Notes: generated from the letters alone by a model not told the origin. Shown: positions 42,946 to 52,012, counted from the first letter of the stretch. The stretch: DNA of 64,000 bases from UBA2988 sp965237965 (GCA_965237965.1 CBDEGT010000003.1:62001-126000); one strand, 5' to 3'. Numbers and translations are program-made.

Positions 42946-43746
42946 TCAGAGTGTCCTACCGAAATGCTGCTCCGGTGGCAGGTAAGCGACGGGGTCGCAG
43001 CGCCGCGCGCCAGCGTGTCTCAGCCATGAGTCGAACCACACGTACCACACCAGCAAGGAATTCGCACCTACGTCGAGAGCTTGGATGGAATCCGGCAACA
43101 AGCCCGACAAATCGCCACCATGCTTGGCCTCCAACTCTCGGTGATGCTCGCTATTTGGCTGACCCAATTTGCTGATGGCGAGATAGCTCCCTGAAGTCGC
43201 TACGAGTCCGTTCAAATCAACGACGAAGTCTGGGCGTTCGACAACCGGGACATCTCGCACCGCCTCGACAAGATTTTCCTTGATCGTCTCCGCTCTTGCG
43301 CCATCAAACGACCAGATGACGAACAGGGATTCTTCGATCCTTTGGTCGCCGGCGCCAACGAATCTTCGATTCAGTTGTTTGAAGCGCTGGCACTTCTTGA
43401 CGGCGTCTTGCAAGTCGCGAGGTGACAGCTCGGTCTTCACCTCGACCAATGCGTAGACCGCCTCCACCGGCCACAGTTCATGTGAGGCTGTCGGATGGAG
43501 AGGGGCGTTGTTTAGGTGATCTACGACCAGGACGTCAGCCTGTTTTGAGACCCCGTCATCCAGTGAGATAGCGAAGCCGTGTCGAACGCCGAACCGTTTG
43601 GGCAAGTGGTCTGCGAGGAACTTGACCACCAAATCTTCTCTATTATCTCCCGCAGCACCCTTGTGCATAGCAAAGTCGCTACGAATCGCTTCGGACCGAC
43701 GGCGCATTTCCTTGGCCGTGTCGTTTATGTAGTCAACAAGGGACAA
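42946..43746 (-). CDS. DUF6602-family protein, predicted PD-(D/E)xK nuclease
   Basis: A 266-aa protein with low predicted membrane content. MHKGAAGDNREDLVVKFLADHLPKRFGVRHGFAI is followed by SKQADVLVVD and WPVEAVYALVEVKTELSPRDLQDAVKKCQR: an E/D...D...E-x-K layout as in restriction-like nucleases. This family is common in defence-rich islands and has no established activity. The frame is intact. Its last residues overlap the GIY-YIG remnant frame on the other strand (42946-42985). Codon use is less GC-rich than in the backbone genes, consistent with transfer. Confidence 0.75.
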   Translation of the reverse strand: MSLVDYINDTAKEMRRRSEAIRSDFAMHKGAAGDNREDLVVKFLADHLPKRFGVRHGFAISLDDGVSKQADVLVVDHLNNAPLHPTASHELWPVEAVYALVEVKTELSPRDLQDAVKKCQRFKQLNRRFVGAGDQRIEESLFVIWSFDGARAETIKENLVEAVRDVPVVERPDFVVDLNGLVATSGSYLAISKLGQPNSEHHRELEAKHGGDLSGLLPDSIQALDVGANSLLVWYVWFDSWLRHAGARRCDPVAYLPPEQHFGRTL

Positions 43747-44041
43747 ATCGAACCTCCAAGGCCCATGGTCACTGTGGCGCTCTTCGCGGCGTCAGCCAAC
43801 CGTCTCCTCACCGTCTGCTCGTCTGTATTCGTGGTTTCCCGTGTGTGTCCCTGAGCCGTTGTCCATGGCGGTCCTGAGCCATCCCTTGTTGCCGCTGGAT
43901 CCGCGCGGACGTGACAAGGCTCGGGTCCGGCGGGCCGGACGCCGTCGTGGCCCGGCTCTTCGGCGACCTCACGCTCGCGCCGGTGTGTCGCCTGCACCGA
44001 TGGTACCTGGCACGGTCCAGATCGCCAACATCGGCACGGTG

Positions 44042-45277
44042 TCAGCGCCGCGACGACTCCTCCGCTCGGCGTTGTCCGGTAAGGTAGGTTTCCCAATCGA
44101 TCATGAGCCGGCGGCGGCGCTCGAACAGATCCGTGCGGCGATAGGCCGCCTCGACCTTGTTCTTCACCACATGCGCCAGCGCCGCCTCGACGACCTCGCG
44201 GGGATGGTCAGTCTCCTCGGCCGCCCAGTCCCGGAAGCTCGACCGGAACCCGTGAGGCACGGCCGGGATCTCGAGCGTTGCGAGCAATCGACGCAGATGC
44301 TTTTCAATGATCGGCTGCCCGTCGCGGATGGTGAAGACAATCGGACTGCCGTCGCCGAACGTCCGGGCCTCGTCGATGATATCGATGGCGCGGCCGCATA
44401 GCGGAACCCGATGTTCGCGCTTGGCCTTCATGCGTGTGGCGGGAACCGCCCACACACCCTCTCTCGGATCGATCTCCTCCCACGCGGCACCGCGCACCTC
44501 GTTCCACCGCGCCGCCGTCAGCACCAGGAACTCGAAGGCCAGCTTCAGGACCCGGGGCGCATCCGCAGCCCGTACCGTCTGAATGGCCGATGCCACCTTG
44601 CCATGCGGCAACGCCCGGAAGTGCTGCACAACGTCGTTCTGAGGGCCGAGCACTCGCCCGATCCGGTCGCAGGGGTTGTCGGTCCGGAGTTCCATCGCCA
44701 CGGCCCATTCCAGCACCCCATGCATGCGCTGGCGGACAGTTCGGGCCGTGGGCGCCTTCACGTGCCAGATAGGCCCGAGGACCTCGAGCAAGTCAGCGCT
44801 CGTCACCTCCGAGACCGGCATCTTGCCGATGCGCGCGAATGCGTAGCGCTCCAGGCTGCTCAGCCAGATTTTCGGGTACTTCGGATCGCGCCAACCGGCC
44901 TGCTGCTGTTCCACCACCCTCGCGGCGGCTTCGGCGAAACTCGGGACCCCCTGGGAGCGCCGCTTCTCTGCGAGCGGGTCGCCGCCCTCGCGGGCCAGCT
45001 TGCGGTTGGCCCGTGCCTTCTCTCTCGCCTCGGCCAGCGAGACGAGCGCGACGCTCCCAAGTCCCAGCTCGCGCCGCCGACCCCGGATGACGAGGCGTTG
45101 GATCCAACTCCGGGTGCCGCTCGGCTGGACGAAGAGGTATAACCCGTTGCCGTCCGCATGTCTTCCCGGCGGGGCGGTACGGATGAAGGCAGCCGAAAGG
45201 GCCTGATAGGGATGGCGGCCCCTGGGCTTGGTTTTCCGTGGCGTGGCGGCCCTGTCTATTACAGTACTCATCCCCAC
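44042..45277 (-). CDS. Tyrosine-type integrase of the P4/DUF4102 class
   Basis: A 411-aa protein. The N-terminal DUF4102 domain reads HADGNGLYLFVQPSGTRSWIQRLVIRGRRRELGLGSVALVSLAEAREKARANRKLAREGGDPLAEKR. The core-binding domain is FAEAAARVVEQQQAGWRDPKYPKIWLSSLERYAFARIGKMPVSEVT. The catalytic domain has LVLTAARWNEVRGAAWEEID (Arg I), VPHGFRSSFRDWAAEET (H-x-x-R) and KNKVEAAYRRTDLFERRRRLM (Tyr). All catalytic residues are present, so it could be active. No tRNA is next to it, so its attachment site was probably separated by later rearrangement. Confidence 0.9.
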   Translation of the reverse strand: MGMSTVIDRAATPRKTKPRGRHPYQALSAAFIRTAPPGRHADGNGLYLFVQPSGTRSWIQRLVIRGRRRELGLGSVALVSLAEAREKARANRKLAREGGDPLAEKRRSQGVPSFAEAAARVVEQQQAGWRDPKYPKIWLSSLERYAFARIGKMPVSEVTSADLLEVLGPIWHVKAPTARTVRQRMHGVLEWAVAMELRTDNPCDRIGRVLGPQNDVVQHFRALPHGKVASAIQTVRAADAPRVLKLAFEFLVLTAARWNEVRGAAWEEIDPREGVWAVPATRMKAKREHRVPLCGRAIDIIDEARTFGDGSPIVFTIRDGQPIIEKHLRRLLATLEIPAVPHGFRSSFRDWAAEETDHPREVVEAALAHVVKNKVEAAYRRTDLFERRRRLMIDWETYLTGQRRAEESSRR

Positions 45278-45412
45278 ATAATATAGGGGATGGACGTGGA
45301 TGTAAAGAGATATTGTGAGCCGGTAAGATCGGTGCTGAATACTTATAAAGCGTTGGTAATACGGTAGGTTATGGAATACTCTGGATGACTACGAACGCTG
45401 CTGGATTCTATG

Positions 45413-45610
45413 TGTCCATCATGGCGCTGATTTCCGCCCGGAGTTCCTCCTTGGCGTAGTCGGGCGAGCCGAACCCGGTCTTGATCCCTTCGACGAGCGT
45501 CTCGCGGTTCATCCGCTCGGGGTGGCCGGTGCTGTGGCCCAGCTCGTGGAGCGCGGTCTGGTAGTAGTGGTTGGCGGAGGGGAACTGTCCCCGTTCGGGG
45601 AGCACGACCT
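45413..45610 (-). pseudogene. ArdC-type antirestriction metallopeptidase fragment
   Basis: RDEVVLPERGQFPSANHYYQTALHELGHSTGHPERMNRETLVEGIKTGFGSPDYAKEELRAEISAMM is the zincin half of ArdC-like proteins, with H-E-L-G-H-x2-G-H and the later Y-A-x-E-E-L-x-A-E block. The N-terminal ssDNA-binding half and the C-terminus are missing. ArdC proteins ride on conjugative plasmids and islands, so this marks a former transfer region. Confidence 0.8.
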
Positions 45611-45620
45611 CGTCGCGCGA

Positions 45621-46003
45621 GATCGACCGGATCGACCGGGCCATCATCAAGGGTGATGTCCGGGTCCTCATGGAGTACGGCGGCTTGCAGGCCGCCATGA
45701 AGCGCAGCGTCGCGCTGTCGAAGCGTGCCCGCAGGCAAGCGGGTCGGGGGCTGATGCAGCGCACCGACACATGGCGGACGGTCCGGCTCGCGGCAGCGCG
45801 GTTTCTGTGAGAAGCCTACGACTTGTGCCGTACTGGAGCGTGCATGAGACGTTGGGGGTCGATGCACACAATGCACCCCTGAAGATGCGCACACGCCGGA
45901 TTCACCTATCCCGTGCGGTCGCTTGGAGTTGCGTTCGTCGCCACCCGGTCGCCGGTGCCGCACTGGGCAGCACGGACGTGGAGGGGAGCGACCCCCATAA
46001 GCG
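45621..46003. other. No gene supported
   Basis: The frames across 45.62-46.00 kb are fragments; EIDRIDRAIIKGDVRVLMEYGGLQAAMKRSVALSKRARRQAG (plus, about 45620-45750) is the most protein-like but has no start or known family. Confidence 0.4.
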
Positions 46004-47306
46004 CTAACTTGTGTAGTTTATCGGGAAGTGGCGGTCCACCTGGTTGAGTCTCTGCCTTGGAGGTTCGGCCAGGGAAGCCGAGATCTTGCTCCACTCGCGG
46101 ATCATCTTTTCGAGAGAGAACTCCGGTTCGATGGCCCGTGCGACTTGGTGGAGTGCGAACTTGAAGTCACGCCAAGGGCTGCGGGGCTGACGTTGTCGCG
46201 ACGTCGTATCCCCAGGGGGAAATAGCCACGGCGTGGCGCACGACTTTCTCGACCAGCAGTGCCACGAGCAGTTTGCCGTACAGCCAGGCCTGCGCGCTTT
46301 CGTCATCATACTTCGGCAGATGTCCGAGGCGGGCCAGGGACTTGAAGCGCTTGAAGACCAGCTCGACCTGCCAGCGTAGGCGGTACCATTCCAGAACGTC
46401 GGCTGGCGAGAACTCCTCCGGGGGGTAGGTCGTGAAGACGATGACGTAGCGGGCAAAATGCAGGGTTTGCGGCCGGACCTGGCTTTGCTTGCGCTGGGCT
46501 GTCTTGCGGATCTTGGCGTGCGCGGCCGCGATCGCTTCGTCGGTCTTGCGCACGGCGCAGATTCGGCCTGCGACCGGGGGGCCGGCCTTGGCCGCCGTGC
46601 GCACCGCCCATGCGCCGACCGGTCCAGGCCGCTCGAGGGATTCCACGGCTGTCAGCAACTCGAACGGCTGACCGTCCGCGGTCTCCAGCGGCAGCGTCCC
46701 GGTGTTCACCCGCACCGTTACGTGACCGCCGGCCATCGCCACATGCTGGATCCCGGCCGCGTTCGAGTAGGCCCGGTCGGCCAGCACGTAGTCACCCGGA
46801 CGGATCGGAAACTGTTTGAACGACTCGCCCGCCCCGGACCCTTCCGTCCCGGTCAGCTTGAAGAAGTCGCAGCCCAACGAAGGCAAGTTGACGCTGTAAT
46901 GCAGCCTCCACAACGATCCGGTCCGGCCCGGCTCCTGCACGGTCGTGGCGTCCAAGACCCGCACTTGGAAGCCCCCGTCCGACGAGACCGCGATGCCGTG
47001 CTCCCGGAACAGTTCCACGCACAACGCATACAGCCAGTCCCGCGATTTCCGGAGCCGCTTCAGCAGCGCCACGTCCGACAGATCCGCCAAGCTCGCCTGC
47101 CGAGCCCGCACGACCGTTTCTCTCAGCGAATGCCCGCATCCGAGATGGATCAGCAGCGTCCGCAGCAGCTTCTCCGGCGACTTGTCCTTGCGCAACCCTC
47201 GCAGCGCTCCCGTCTCCGCTGCCAGCTCCTGCCAGTTGCTCGGGAAGAACGATACTAGCAGGTCCCAGTCCTCACTTGTCGGCGCCTCTGTCACGGTTCT
47301 GCTCAT
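46004..47306 (-). pseudogene. IS4-family transposase, frameshifted near the C-terminus
   Basis: From the ATG at 47306: SEDWDLLVSFFPSNWQELA, RVLDATTVQEPGRTGSLWRLHYSV (first D), YVLADRAYSNAAGI (second D) and EWYRLRWQVELVFKRFKSLARLGHLP, the Y-x2-R-x3-E-x6-K signature with the third catalytic residue. The frame ends at 46167, but the natural C-terminus continues in another frame (PWRDFKFALHQVARAIEPEFSLEKMIREWSKISASLAEPPRQR) to 46004. The shift is near 46190. The catalytic core is upstream of it, so partial activity cannot be excluded. Confidence 0.82.
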
Positions 47307-47364
47307 GCCCTCACTCCCCAGGTTCAAGGGGTCGTCGCAACAGCACCGTGTTGAAGGGGGTTTT

Positions 47365-47528
47365 TGCGCCCCCGATTCCACTGGACAATAGATTGGCGAG
47401 GGCGACGGGGTCCAGACAGAGGGGGTTCTTGATCTCTCCAATTCCGAGGGAGTCAGAAGCGACCGAAGGTCGTGGAAGGCAGGAGATACCGGAGCTGTTG
47501 AGAACTCAGCGCAAGGTGGAGGTCCGGT
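47365..47528 (+). pseudogene. 5' end of an IS3-type element (OrfA start only)
   Basis: GCGCCCCCGATT..., GACGGGGTCCAGA.AGAGGGGGT and the first ~34 codons (LISPIPRESEATEGRGRQEIPELLRTQRKVEVRF) match, with divergence, the 5' end of the element at 30.8-31.6 kb (MMSPKPGESKATEGREGRAELPERWSAGQKTEVVLR). It stops abruptly at the IS30 transposase 3' end. Confidence 0.7.
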
Positions 47529-48893
47529 TCAGCGATGTAAGAGATCTTCCAGGGTTTCCGCCGGGGTTTTCCAACCGAGGGTCTTGCGGGGGCGGCTGTT
47601 AAGAGCGGCCGCGACGGCGGCGAGATCGTCAGCGGTATGTTTGCTGAGGTCAGTGCCTTTGGGGAAGTACTGTCTCAACAAGCCGTTGGTGTTTTCGTTC
47701 GTGCCGCGCTGCCACGGGCTCTGTGGGTCGCAGAAGTAGACGGCCAGCCCAGTGTCGATGCGAAGCTGTGCGTGCTGATCCATCTCTGCTCCCTGGTCCC
47801 ACGTCAGAGACCGGCGGAGTTGCTCGGGCAGGGTCGTGATCGACGAAGCGATCGCGTCCCGGACGGCTTCGGCGCCGTGCCCAGCCAACGCTGGCCCGTT
47901 CTTGGTCCTGGGCTCGTCGTGTCTGTGGAGGCGAGGGAGGTGGAGGAGCATGGTGAACCGGGAGGTTCGCTCGACCAGCGTTCCGATCGCCGAGCTGCTT
48001 AACCCCAGGATTAGGTCGCCTTCCCAGTGCCCAGGAACGGCGCGGTCGTCCGCCTCGGCCGGTCGCTCGCTGATCATGATCTCGGGGCGAACGAACGTCT
48101 TACCCCGTCTGCGGGCGCGAGCTCGAGGCACCCGTAGCGCGCGTCCCGTCCGAAGGCACGCCGTCAGCTCCCGACGCAGCGCACCGCGTCCCTGAACGTA
48201 GAGCGCCTGGTAAATGGCTTCGTGCGATATCCGCATGGACTCATCATCGGGGAAGTCGACCCGTAGCCTGTTGGCGATCTGCTCAGGACTCCACGAGGCC
48301 GCCCACCGCCGGTCTTGTCGGCGACCACGGCGACGCCCGACCCAGCGTACATTTGGGCCCGGCACGGCCGCCCCGTCTGGAGCCGCGATCAGGCCTCCGA
48401 GGCGATCCTGCACATACTGCCTCAGTTCGCCGTTCGCAGCGAGTTTGGCAACTTTCGGACGCTTCGCTCGCCGATCGGCATGCCATTGGGCGGTCGTGGC
48501 TCGATACTCGAGGTTTCCACTTCGCGTTGCTGCGTTCCGCCGCAGTTCTCGCGAGATCGTCGACGATGAGCGGCGCAACTGCCGGGCGATCTCACGTACG
48601 CCACAACCGCGGGCTTGAAGAACCGCAATCTCTTCTCGCTCGACGAACGATAGGTAGCGCCCCGACAGAGGACGAAGACTGAAAGGTGGCATGCCACCAC
48701 ATTGGCGAAACCAGCGCGCCCCAACAGCGGGAGACACGCCGGCTGCCACCGCCGACTCCTCGCTCGACAGCCCTCGAGCAACTTCTTCCCAAAACCTCTG
48801 CCGATGCTCCCGGCGCCCCAACGGGGGACGACCGGGTGAACCCATCGGCGGACGCAAAGCTCGATCCGACCGTCGGCGCTTGCTTGCCGCCAT
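47529..48893 (-). CDS. IS30-family transposase
   Basis: A 454-aa protein. The N-terminal helix-turn-helix region includes RYLSFVEREEIAVLQARGCGVREIARQLRRSSSTISRELRRN. The middle has WSPEQIANRLRVDFPDDESMRISHEAIYQALYVQGRGALRRELTACLR. The DDE core has AVPGHWEGDLILG (D), SLTWDQGAEMDQH (D) and PWQRGTNENTNGLLRQYFPKGTDLS (E). It is intact. A shortened, hybrid relative lies at 53569. Confidence 0.93.
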   Translation of the reverse strand: MAASKRRRSDRALRPPMGSPGRPPLGRREHRQRFWEEVARGLSSEESAVAAGVSPAVGARWFRQCGGMPPFSLRPLSGRYLSFVEREEIAVLQARGCGVREIARQLRRSSSTISRELRRNAATRSGNLEYRATTAQWHADRRAKRPKVAKLAANGELRQYVQDRLGGLIAAPDGAAVPGPNVRWVGRRRGRRQDRRWAASWSPEQIANRLRVDFPDDESMRISHEAIYQALYVQGRGALRRELTACLRTGRALRVPRARARRRGKTFVRPEIMISERPAEADDRAVPGHWEGDLILGLSSSAIGTLVERTSRFTMLLHLPRLHRHDEPRTKNGPALAGHGAEAVRDAIASSITTLPEQLRRSLTWDQGAEMDQHAQLRIDTGLAVYFCDPQSPWQRGTNENTNGLLRQYFPKGTDLSKHTADDLAAVAAALNSRPRKTLGWKTPAETLEDLLHR

Positions 48894-48939
48894 CGCAACT
48901 CCTCCTCTTTCCTGAGGTGTTGCGACGACCTCTTGAATT

Positions 48940-49599
48940 CACCGTCTCGACGCCGGTGCAATTGATGTCGGCTACTCAACATTAGAGCCCAATCTTCAGC
49001 TGGGCTTGCCATTCAAACCAACGGCAGTGAGCGTCGACTGGTTCGAGTGGCCCGCGCTGCCCGATCTGTTCCCGGTCTCGTTTCCCGGCGTAAAGACCAG
49101 TCGCGACGGGTTCCTCGTGGACACCGATCTTGACCGGCTCCGGGCATGTGTGAGCGACTACTTCGACGCCGCGTTGAGTCATGAGGACATCGCACGGCGT
49201 TATCCGAGGGTCATGAAGTCCACGGCGCGCTTCGATGCCCCGGCAGTGCGTGACGCGCTGCTGAGACGCGGTGGACCAAATGAATCCGGGTTCATCCGCT
49301 TCGCCTACCGGCCTTTCGACAACCGCTGGCTCAACTGGGAGAAGGATACGAAGCTGCTCGACGAGAAGCGTACAGACTACAAGGAGCATGTGTTCGACGG
49401 GAATCTCTGGATGGGCTCAAGTAAGCGAGAGATTCAGGCCGATTTCTCGCATGGCACTTTGGTTCGCGACCTTGCGAACTGGAAATTCGGCTTCTGGGGC
49501 ATCCACCTCTTCCCCGCTTGGCTCTTCGATGACGGTTTAGGAAACTCGGCGCGCGGTCGTCGCGCTAATCTTTCGCCCAAAGCCGACCGCACGGCGTAA
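48940..49599 (+). pseudogene. Type ISP restriction-modification enzyme, C-terminal fragment
   Basis: In frame from the right end of the IS30 element: PFKPTAVSVDWFEWPALPDLFPVSFPGVKTSRDGFLVDTDLDRLRACVSDYFD, RYPRVMKSTARFDAPAVRDALLRRGGPNESGFIRFAYRPFDNRWLNWEKDTKLLDEKRTDYKEHVFDGNLWM, FPAWLFDDGLGN. This is the target-recognition part of single-polypeptide (LlaBIII-like) R-M enzymes. The nuclease, helicase and methylase parts are missing, and the end runs out after RRANLSPKA. Both sides are cut; the IS30 element sits at the 5' break. Confidence 0.78.
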
Positions 49600-49822
49600 T
49601 CAATCGAACCGGCCACAACCGCGACGACGCACATGACCACCGCCGCGATATCGACGCTTTTCCGGGTTCCAACGAGCAGACCGCCTCGTTCACCCGCAGA
49701 TACTCCAATAAGAACTCGTCCAGAGTCGGCGAGCCCTTTTGTGGAAGTACATCCAGCAGGAGGAATACAAAGCCCAGACCACCCAATACCAGCAGAACAG
49801 TCCTAATCCAGTCTTCCAACAC
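49565..49822 (-). CDS. Possible small membrane protein
   Basis: MLEDWIRTVLLVLGGLGFVFLLLDVLPQKGSPTLDEFLLEYLRVNEAVCSLEPGK has one clear membrane helix and an amphipathic tail. The final ~30 residues are Trp/Arg/Ser-rich and overlap the type ISP remnant, so the true end may be earlier. Start is non-ATG. No family recognised. Confidence 0.35.
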   Translation of the reverse strand: MLEDWIRTVLLVLGGLGFVFLLLDVLPQKGSPTLDEFLLEYLRVNEAVCSLEPGKASISRRWSCASSRLWPVRLITPCGRLWAKD

Positions 49823-50021
49823 CAGCTCCTTCCCTTAGAGATAATCCTATTGGAGTTAGTCGTGACGGAGGTCCGGTCTCAGCGGCACCGGCCCCCTCAA
49901 GAGACCTGGGGGGTCGATTCACAAATTGCCCCGGCAGCGATTCACACGGGACTTCAAGCTTATCCGCTGGCGCGGTCGCACCTTCCGGGAACGGGGTCGA
50001 AGGGGAGCAGGACCGGGCACG

Positions 50022-50306
50022 TCAACGCGACGGCAGTAGTGCACGCCTGACAGTGTTGGGGTCGTTCTCGATGATGCGCAGAAGAGTCGCTGCCGGGCCG
50101 CTGACTCGGCGCGTCCCCTGCTCCCATTTTCGGTAGCCGGACAGACTCATCCCCATCAGGAACGCCATCTGAGCCTGCGTCAGCTTCGCTTGTTTCCGGA
50201 CCTCGCGGGGAGCCACCGGGGCGTGCACGATGGCCGGGCCTTTCCCCTTCGAATGGGCCAAGGCTTCGTTAAGGGACTGGATCAGGTTTTCTCCGAATGC
50301 ACTCAT
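50022..50306 (-). CDS. HigA-type antitoxin (Xre helix-turn-helix)
   Basis: A 94-aa protein. VAPREVRKQAKLTQAQMAFLMGMSLSGYRKWEQGTRRVSGPAATLLRIIENDP is a Cro/CI helix-turn-helix of the HigA/NadS kind. Its ATG overlaps the toxin stop by four nt. Toxin-first order is typical of higBA. It likely binds the toxin and represses the pair's promoter upstream of 50650. Confidence 0.88.
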   Translation of the reverse strand: MSAFGENLIQSLNEALAHSKGKGPAIVHAPVAPREVRKQAKLTQAQMAFLMGMSLSGYRKWEQGTRRVSGPAATLLRIIENDPNTVRRALLPSR

Positions 50307-50650
50307 TGCCCTTCCTTTTCTGGACTCTTGATTGCCTCGACGATTGCGGCTACCGTTCGCCGCTCCTCCGGGCTCAAGTTGGTCTTGGCGGACTTCGGAT
50401 AGGCGAGAAGTGCATAGATTGGCAACCTCTCGCCTCCGTAGAAGTAGATTACCCGCGCACCACCTCGCTTGCCACGGCCCAAAGCCCCGAATCGCAACTT
50501 TCGGATCCCGCCTGTCCCCGGAATCTCGTCGCCCGCCATGGGGTTTTCGGCCAGATAGTCGATCAGCTCGCGCCTCTCGTCCTCATTGAACAGCTTGTCG
50601 GCCTGGCGAGAAAAGGTCGGAGTCTCGGCCACGGTCTGCATGGCATCCAC
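50303..50650 (-). CDS. HigB/RelE-type toxin
   Basis: A 115-aa protein. TPTFSRQADKLFNEDERRELIDYLAENPMAGDEIPGTGGIRKLRFGALGRGKRGGARVIYFYGGERLPIYALLAYPKSAKTNLSPEERR follows the RelE-fold mRNA-interferase layout: I-R-K-L-R-F, G-x-R-V-I-Y-F, L-x-x-Y-x-K-x-x-K-x-x-L. It is probably a ribosome-dependent RNase. A second start at 50641 is possible. Confidence 0.88.
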   Translation of the reverse strand: MDAMQTVAETPTFSRQADKLFNEDERRELIDYLAENPMAGDEIPGTGGIRKLRFGALGRGKRGGARVIYFYGGERLPIYALLAYPKSAKTNLSPEERRTVAAIVEAIKSPEKEGQ

Positions 50651-50764
50651 GGTAACCCAATGGGGCAGTCATCGCAATCCCCGCAGACCGGGCTCCTACA
50701 CCCTCTTGGAGTCGTCACCGGGTACCGTTCTTTCCCCGCGCGGTCGAGATCCTCAACGGAGCGC

Positions 50765-50965
50765 AACCGCCTGGGCAGTCCATGTCCGCGCGTGCGCCAT
50801 GGCCTGCCGCAGCAGCACCGACAGCGGCACGCCGACGGCCGCGCGGCCTTAGCCCGCCAGTCGGCGAGCTCGGCTGGCGATACGCGGGGGACGGCGGGCC
50901 GTGGCAGTTGCGGCGATCCGCCATCAGGACGCGCGGCCACGGGGTAAGGAGGGCGAGCCCCTGCC
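50765..50965 (-). pseudogene. MobC-type mobilisation protein remnant, frameshifted
   Basis: The minus strand reads VPRVSPAELADWRAKAAR, then after a one-base shift VGVPLSVLLRQAMAHARTWTAQAVALR and a stop near 50758. This is the core of relaxosome MobC proteins (hydrophobic helix L-S-x-L-L-R-x-A-M-A-x-x-R-T-W). The N-terminus is missing. Together with the coiled-coil gene at 39413 and the ArdC fragment it points to a former mobilisable element. Confidence 0.65.
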
Positions 50966-51002
50966 CGCGAACTCTGCCGGAGCGCGGGCCCTCGGGGGAT
51001 CG

Positions 51003-51050
51003 AAGGGGGGGCGGAGCCCCCCTCGCCAGAGCGCAATGTTTAACATTGCG
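51003..51050. repeat. Hairpin plus 19-bp palindrome near the MobC remnant
   Basis: GGGGGGCGGAGCCCCCC is a strong hairpin. At 51032-51050 CGCAATGTT-T-AACATTGCG is a perfect palindrome with nine-bp arms. Such signals sit near mobilisation genes as transfer or termination sites; the function is inferred. Confidence 0.55.
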
Positions 51051-51082
51051 TAGGCTGTGTTACCGGCCATATCTGTGCAACT

Positions 51083-52012
51083 TTGTTGGTTGAGGTGGTC
51101 GACACCGTGCGCGTCACGGACACGCTACAGGTTACGCTCATCCGGTACGGCGTTGATACCGTCGCCGCCGGATTCGACCGTCCCGTTGCTGCCCAGGCAG
51201 ACGATCAAGGCCTGATGGTCGCAGGGCAACCGGGGCGCGTTGTTCGCCTCGACAGCTCACTGGTTCTGGACCTGACCTTGCTGATTCCCAAGGATCTAAA
51301 TTTTGTGGGTGGCCTCCAGAACATCCTCGTGGCCAACGGACGGCTCTTTGTCTACCTGACGACGGCTGACGGGCTCGCGTTGGTGGCCGAGTCCACGGCC
51401 AGCCGTCTCGACACGCTGCTACTCACTGGCGATATCAGCGTAGATCACTTCGGTGGTGGAATGGCTTGGTACCAAGATCGCCTGATCATGGCGTTCGGCG
51501 ACGGCGGGCTAGGCACGGGTCGCGGGCCAGGGCTCGCGGGTAAGGTGGTTGCGATCGACCCGACCACTCACGAACAGGAACAGCTCGCTTCAGGGCTGAG
51601 GAACCCGTGGCGCGTGGCGGTGGATGGTGACACGCTCTGGATAGCGGATGCCGGGGACCGCCTGAGAGAAGAGATCAACACTCTCGACCTTCGATCTCCG
51701 GGGGCGGAGTTCGGCTGGGGCATTGCTGATGGAACCCACTGCTACGTGGCCGACTGCTCCGGCGTGACGCCCCCGTTCTATTCATATCCGACCGGCCCAG
51801 GTTGTTCGACGATAGTCGGTGGCGCTGTCTATGAGGGCCGGTTCTGGTTTGCAGACTACTGTGAGGGGTGGATCCGAAGCGTGGGGGGCGATGGAGTGGT
51901 TTACCATCACCTCGATCTGGACGACCGAATCATCGCTCTGACCGATCCTATTGCGGGTAAACCGCCGTTTATCCTGACTGCGGGGGGGCTATCCTCCGCG
52001 CGATTAGCGTGA
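51083..52012 (+). CDS. PQQ-dependent sugar dehydrogenase-like protein, probably 5'-truncated
   Basis: A 309-aa frame from a TTG; no signal peptide, unlike the paralogue at 15511. Propeller motifs: VAAGFDRPVAAQADDQGLMVAGQPGRVVRLD, GGMAWYQDRLIMAFGDGGLG, PGLAGKVVAIDPTTHEQEQLASGLRNPWRVAVDGDTLWIADAGDRLREEINTLDLRSPGAEFGWGIADGTHCYV and GGAVYEGRFWFADYCEGWIRSV. The G-L-R-N-P-W-R and D-A-G blocks match the glucose/sorbosone dehydrogenase fold. Upstream is the mobile-element scar, so the N-terminus was probably lost. Activity is doubtful. Confidence 0.7.
   Translation: MLVEVVDTVRVTDTLQVTLIRYGVDTVAAGFDRPVAAQADDQGLMVAGQPGRVVRLDSSLVLDLTLLIPKDLNFVGGLQNILVANGRLFVYLTTADGLALVAESTASRLDTLLLTGDISVDHFGGGMAWYQDRLIMAFGDGGLGTGRGPGLAGKVVAIDPTTHEQEQLASGLRNPWRVAVDGDTLWIADAGDRLREEINTLDLRSPGAEFGWGIADGTHCYVADCSGVTPPFYSYPTGPGCSTIVGGAVYEGRFWFADYCEGWIRSVGGDGVVYHHLDLDDRIIALTDPIAGKPPFILTAGGLSSARLA

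Larger units (their letters stand above)
47323..48937 (-). mobile_element. IS30-family element, probably composite
   Basis: The transposase lies between two inverted ends: on the plus strand from 47323 TTCAAGGGGTCGTCGCAACA, and on the minus strand from 48937 TTCAAGAGGTCGTCGCAACA (19 of 20). The length is 1615 bp. The 3' part (47365-47528) is not IS30 sequence but the 5' end of an IS3-type element, so the 3' non-coding region has been replaced or invaded. No target duplication is visible. Confidence 0.65.

Noticed and set aside
47323..47355. 33-bp repeat as the terminus of the IS4 element
   Set aside because: No inverted partner at the IS4 left side near 46.0 kb; a matching inverted end lies at 48937, beyond the IS30 transposase, so it belongs to IS30.
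51032..51050. Palindrome as an integron attC site
   Set aside because: No integron integrase, no conserved core site (GTTRRRY) in the right layout, and no cassette array.
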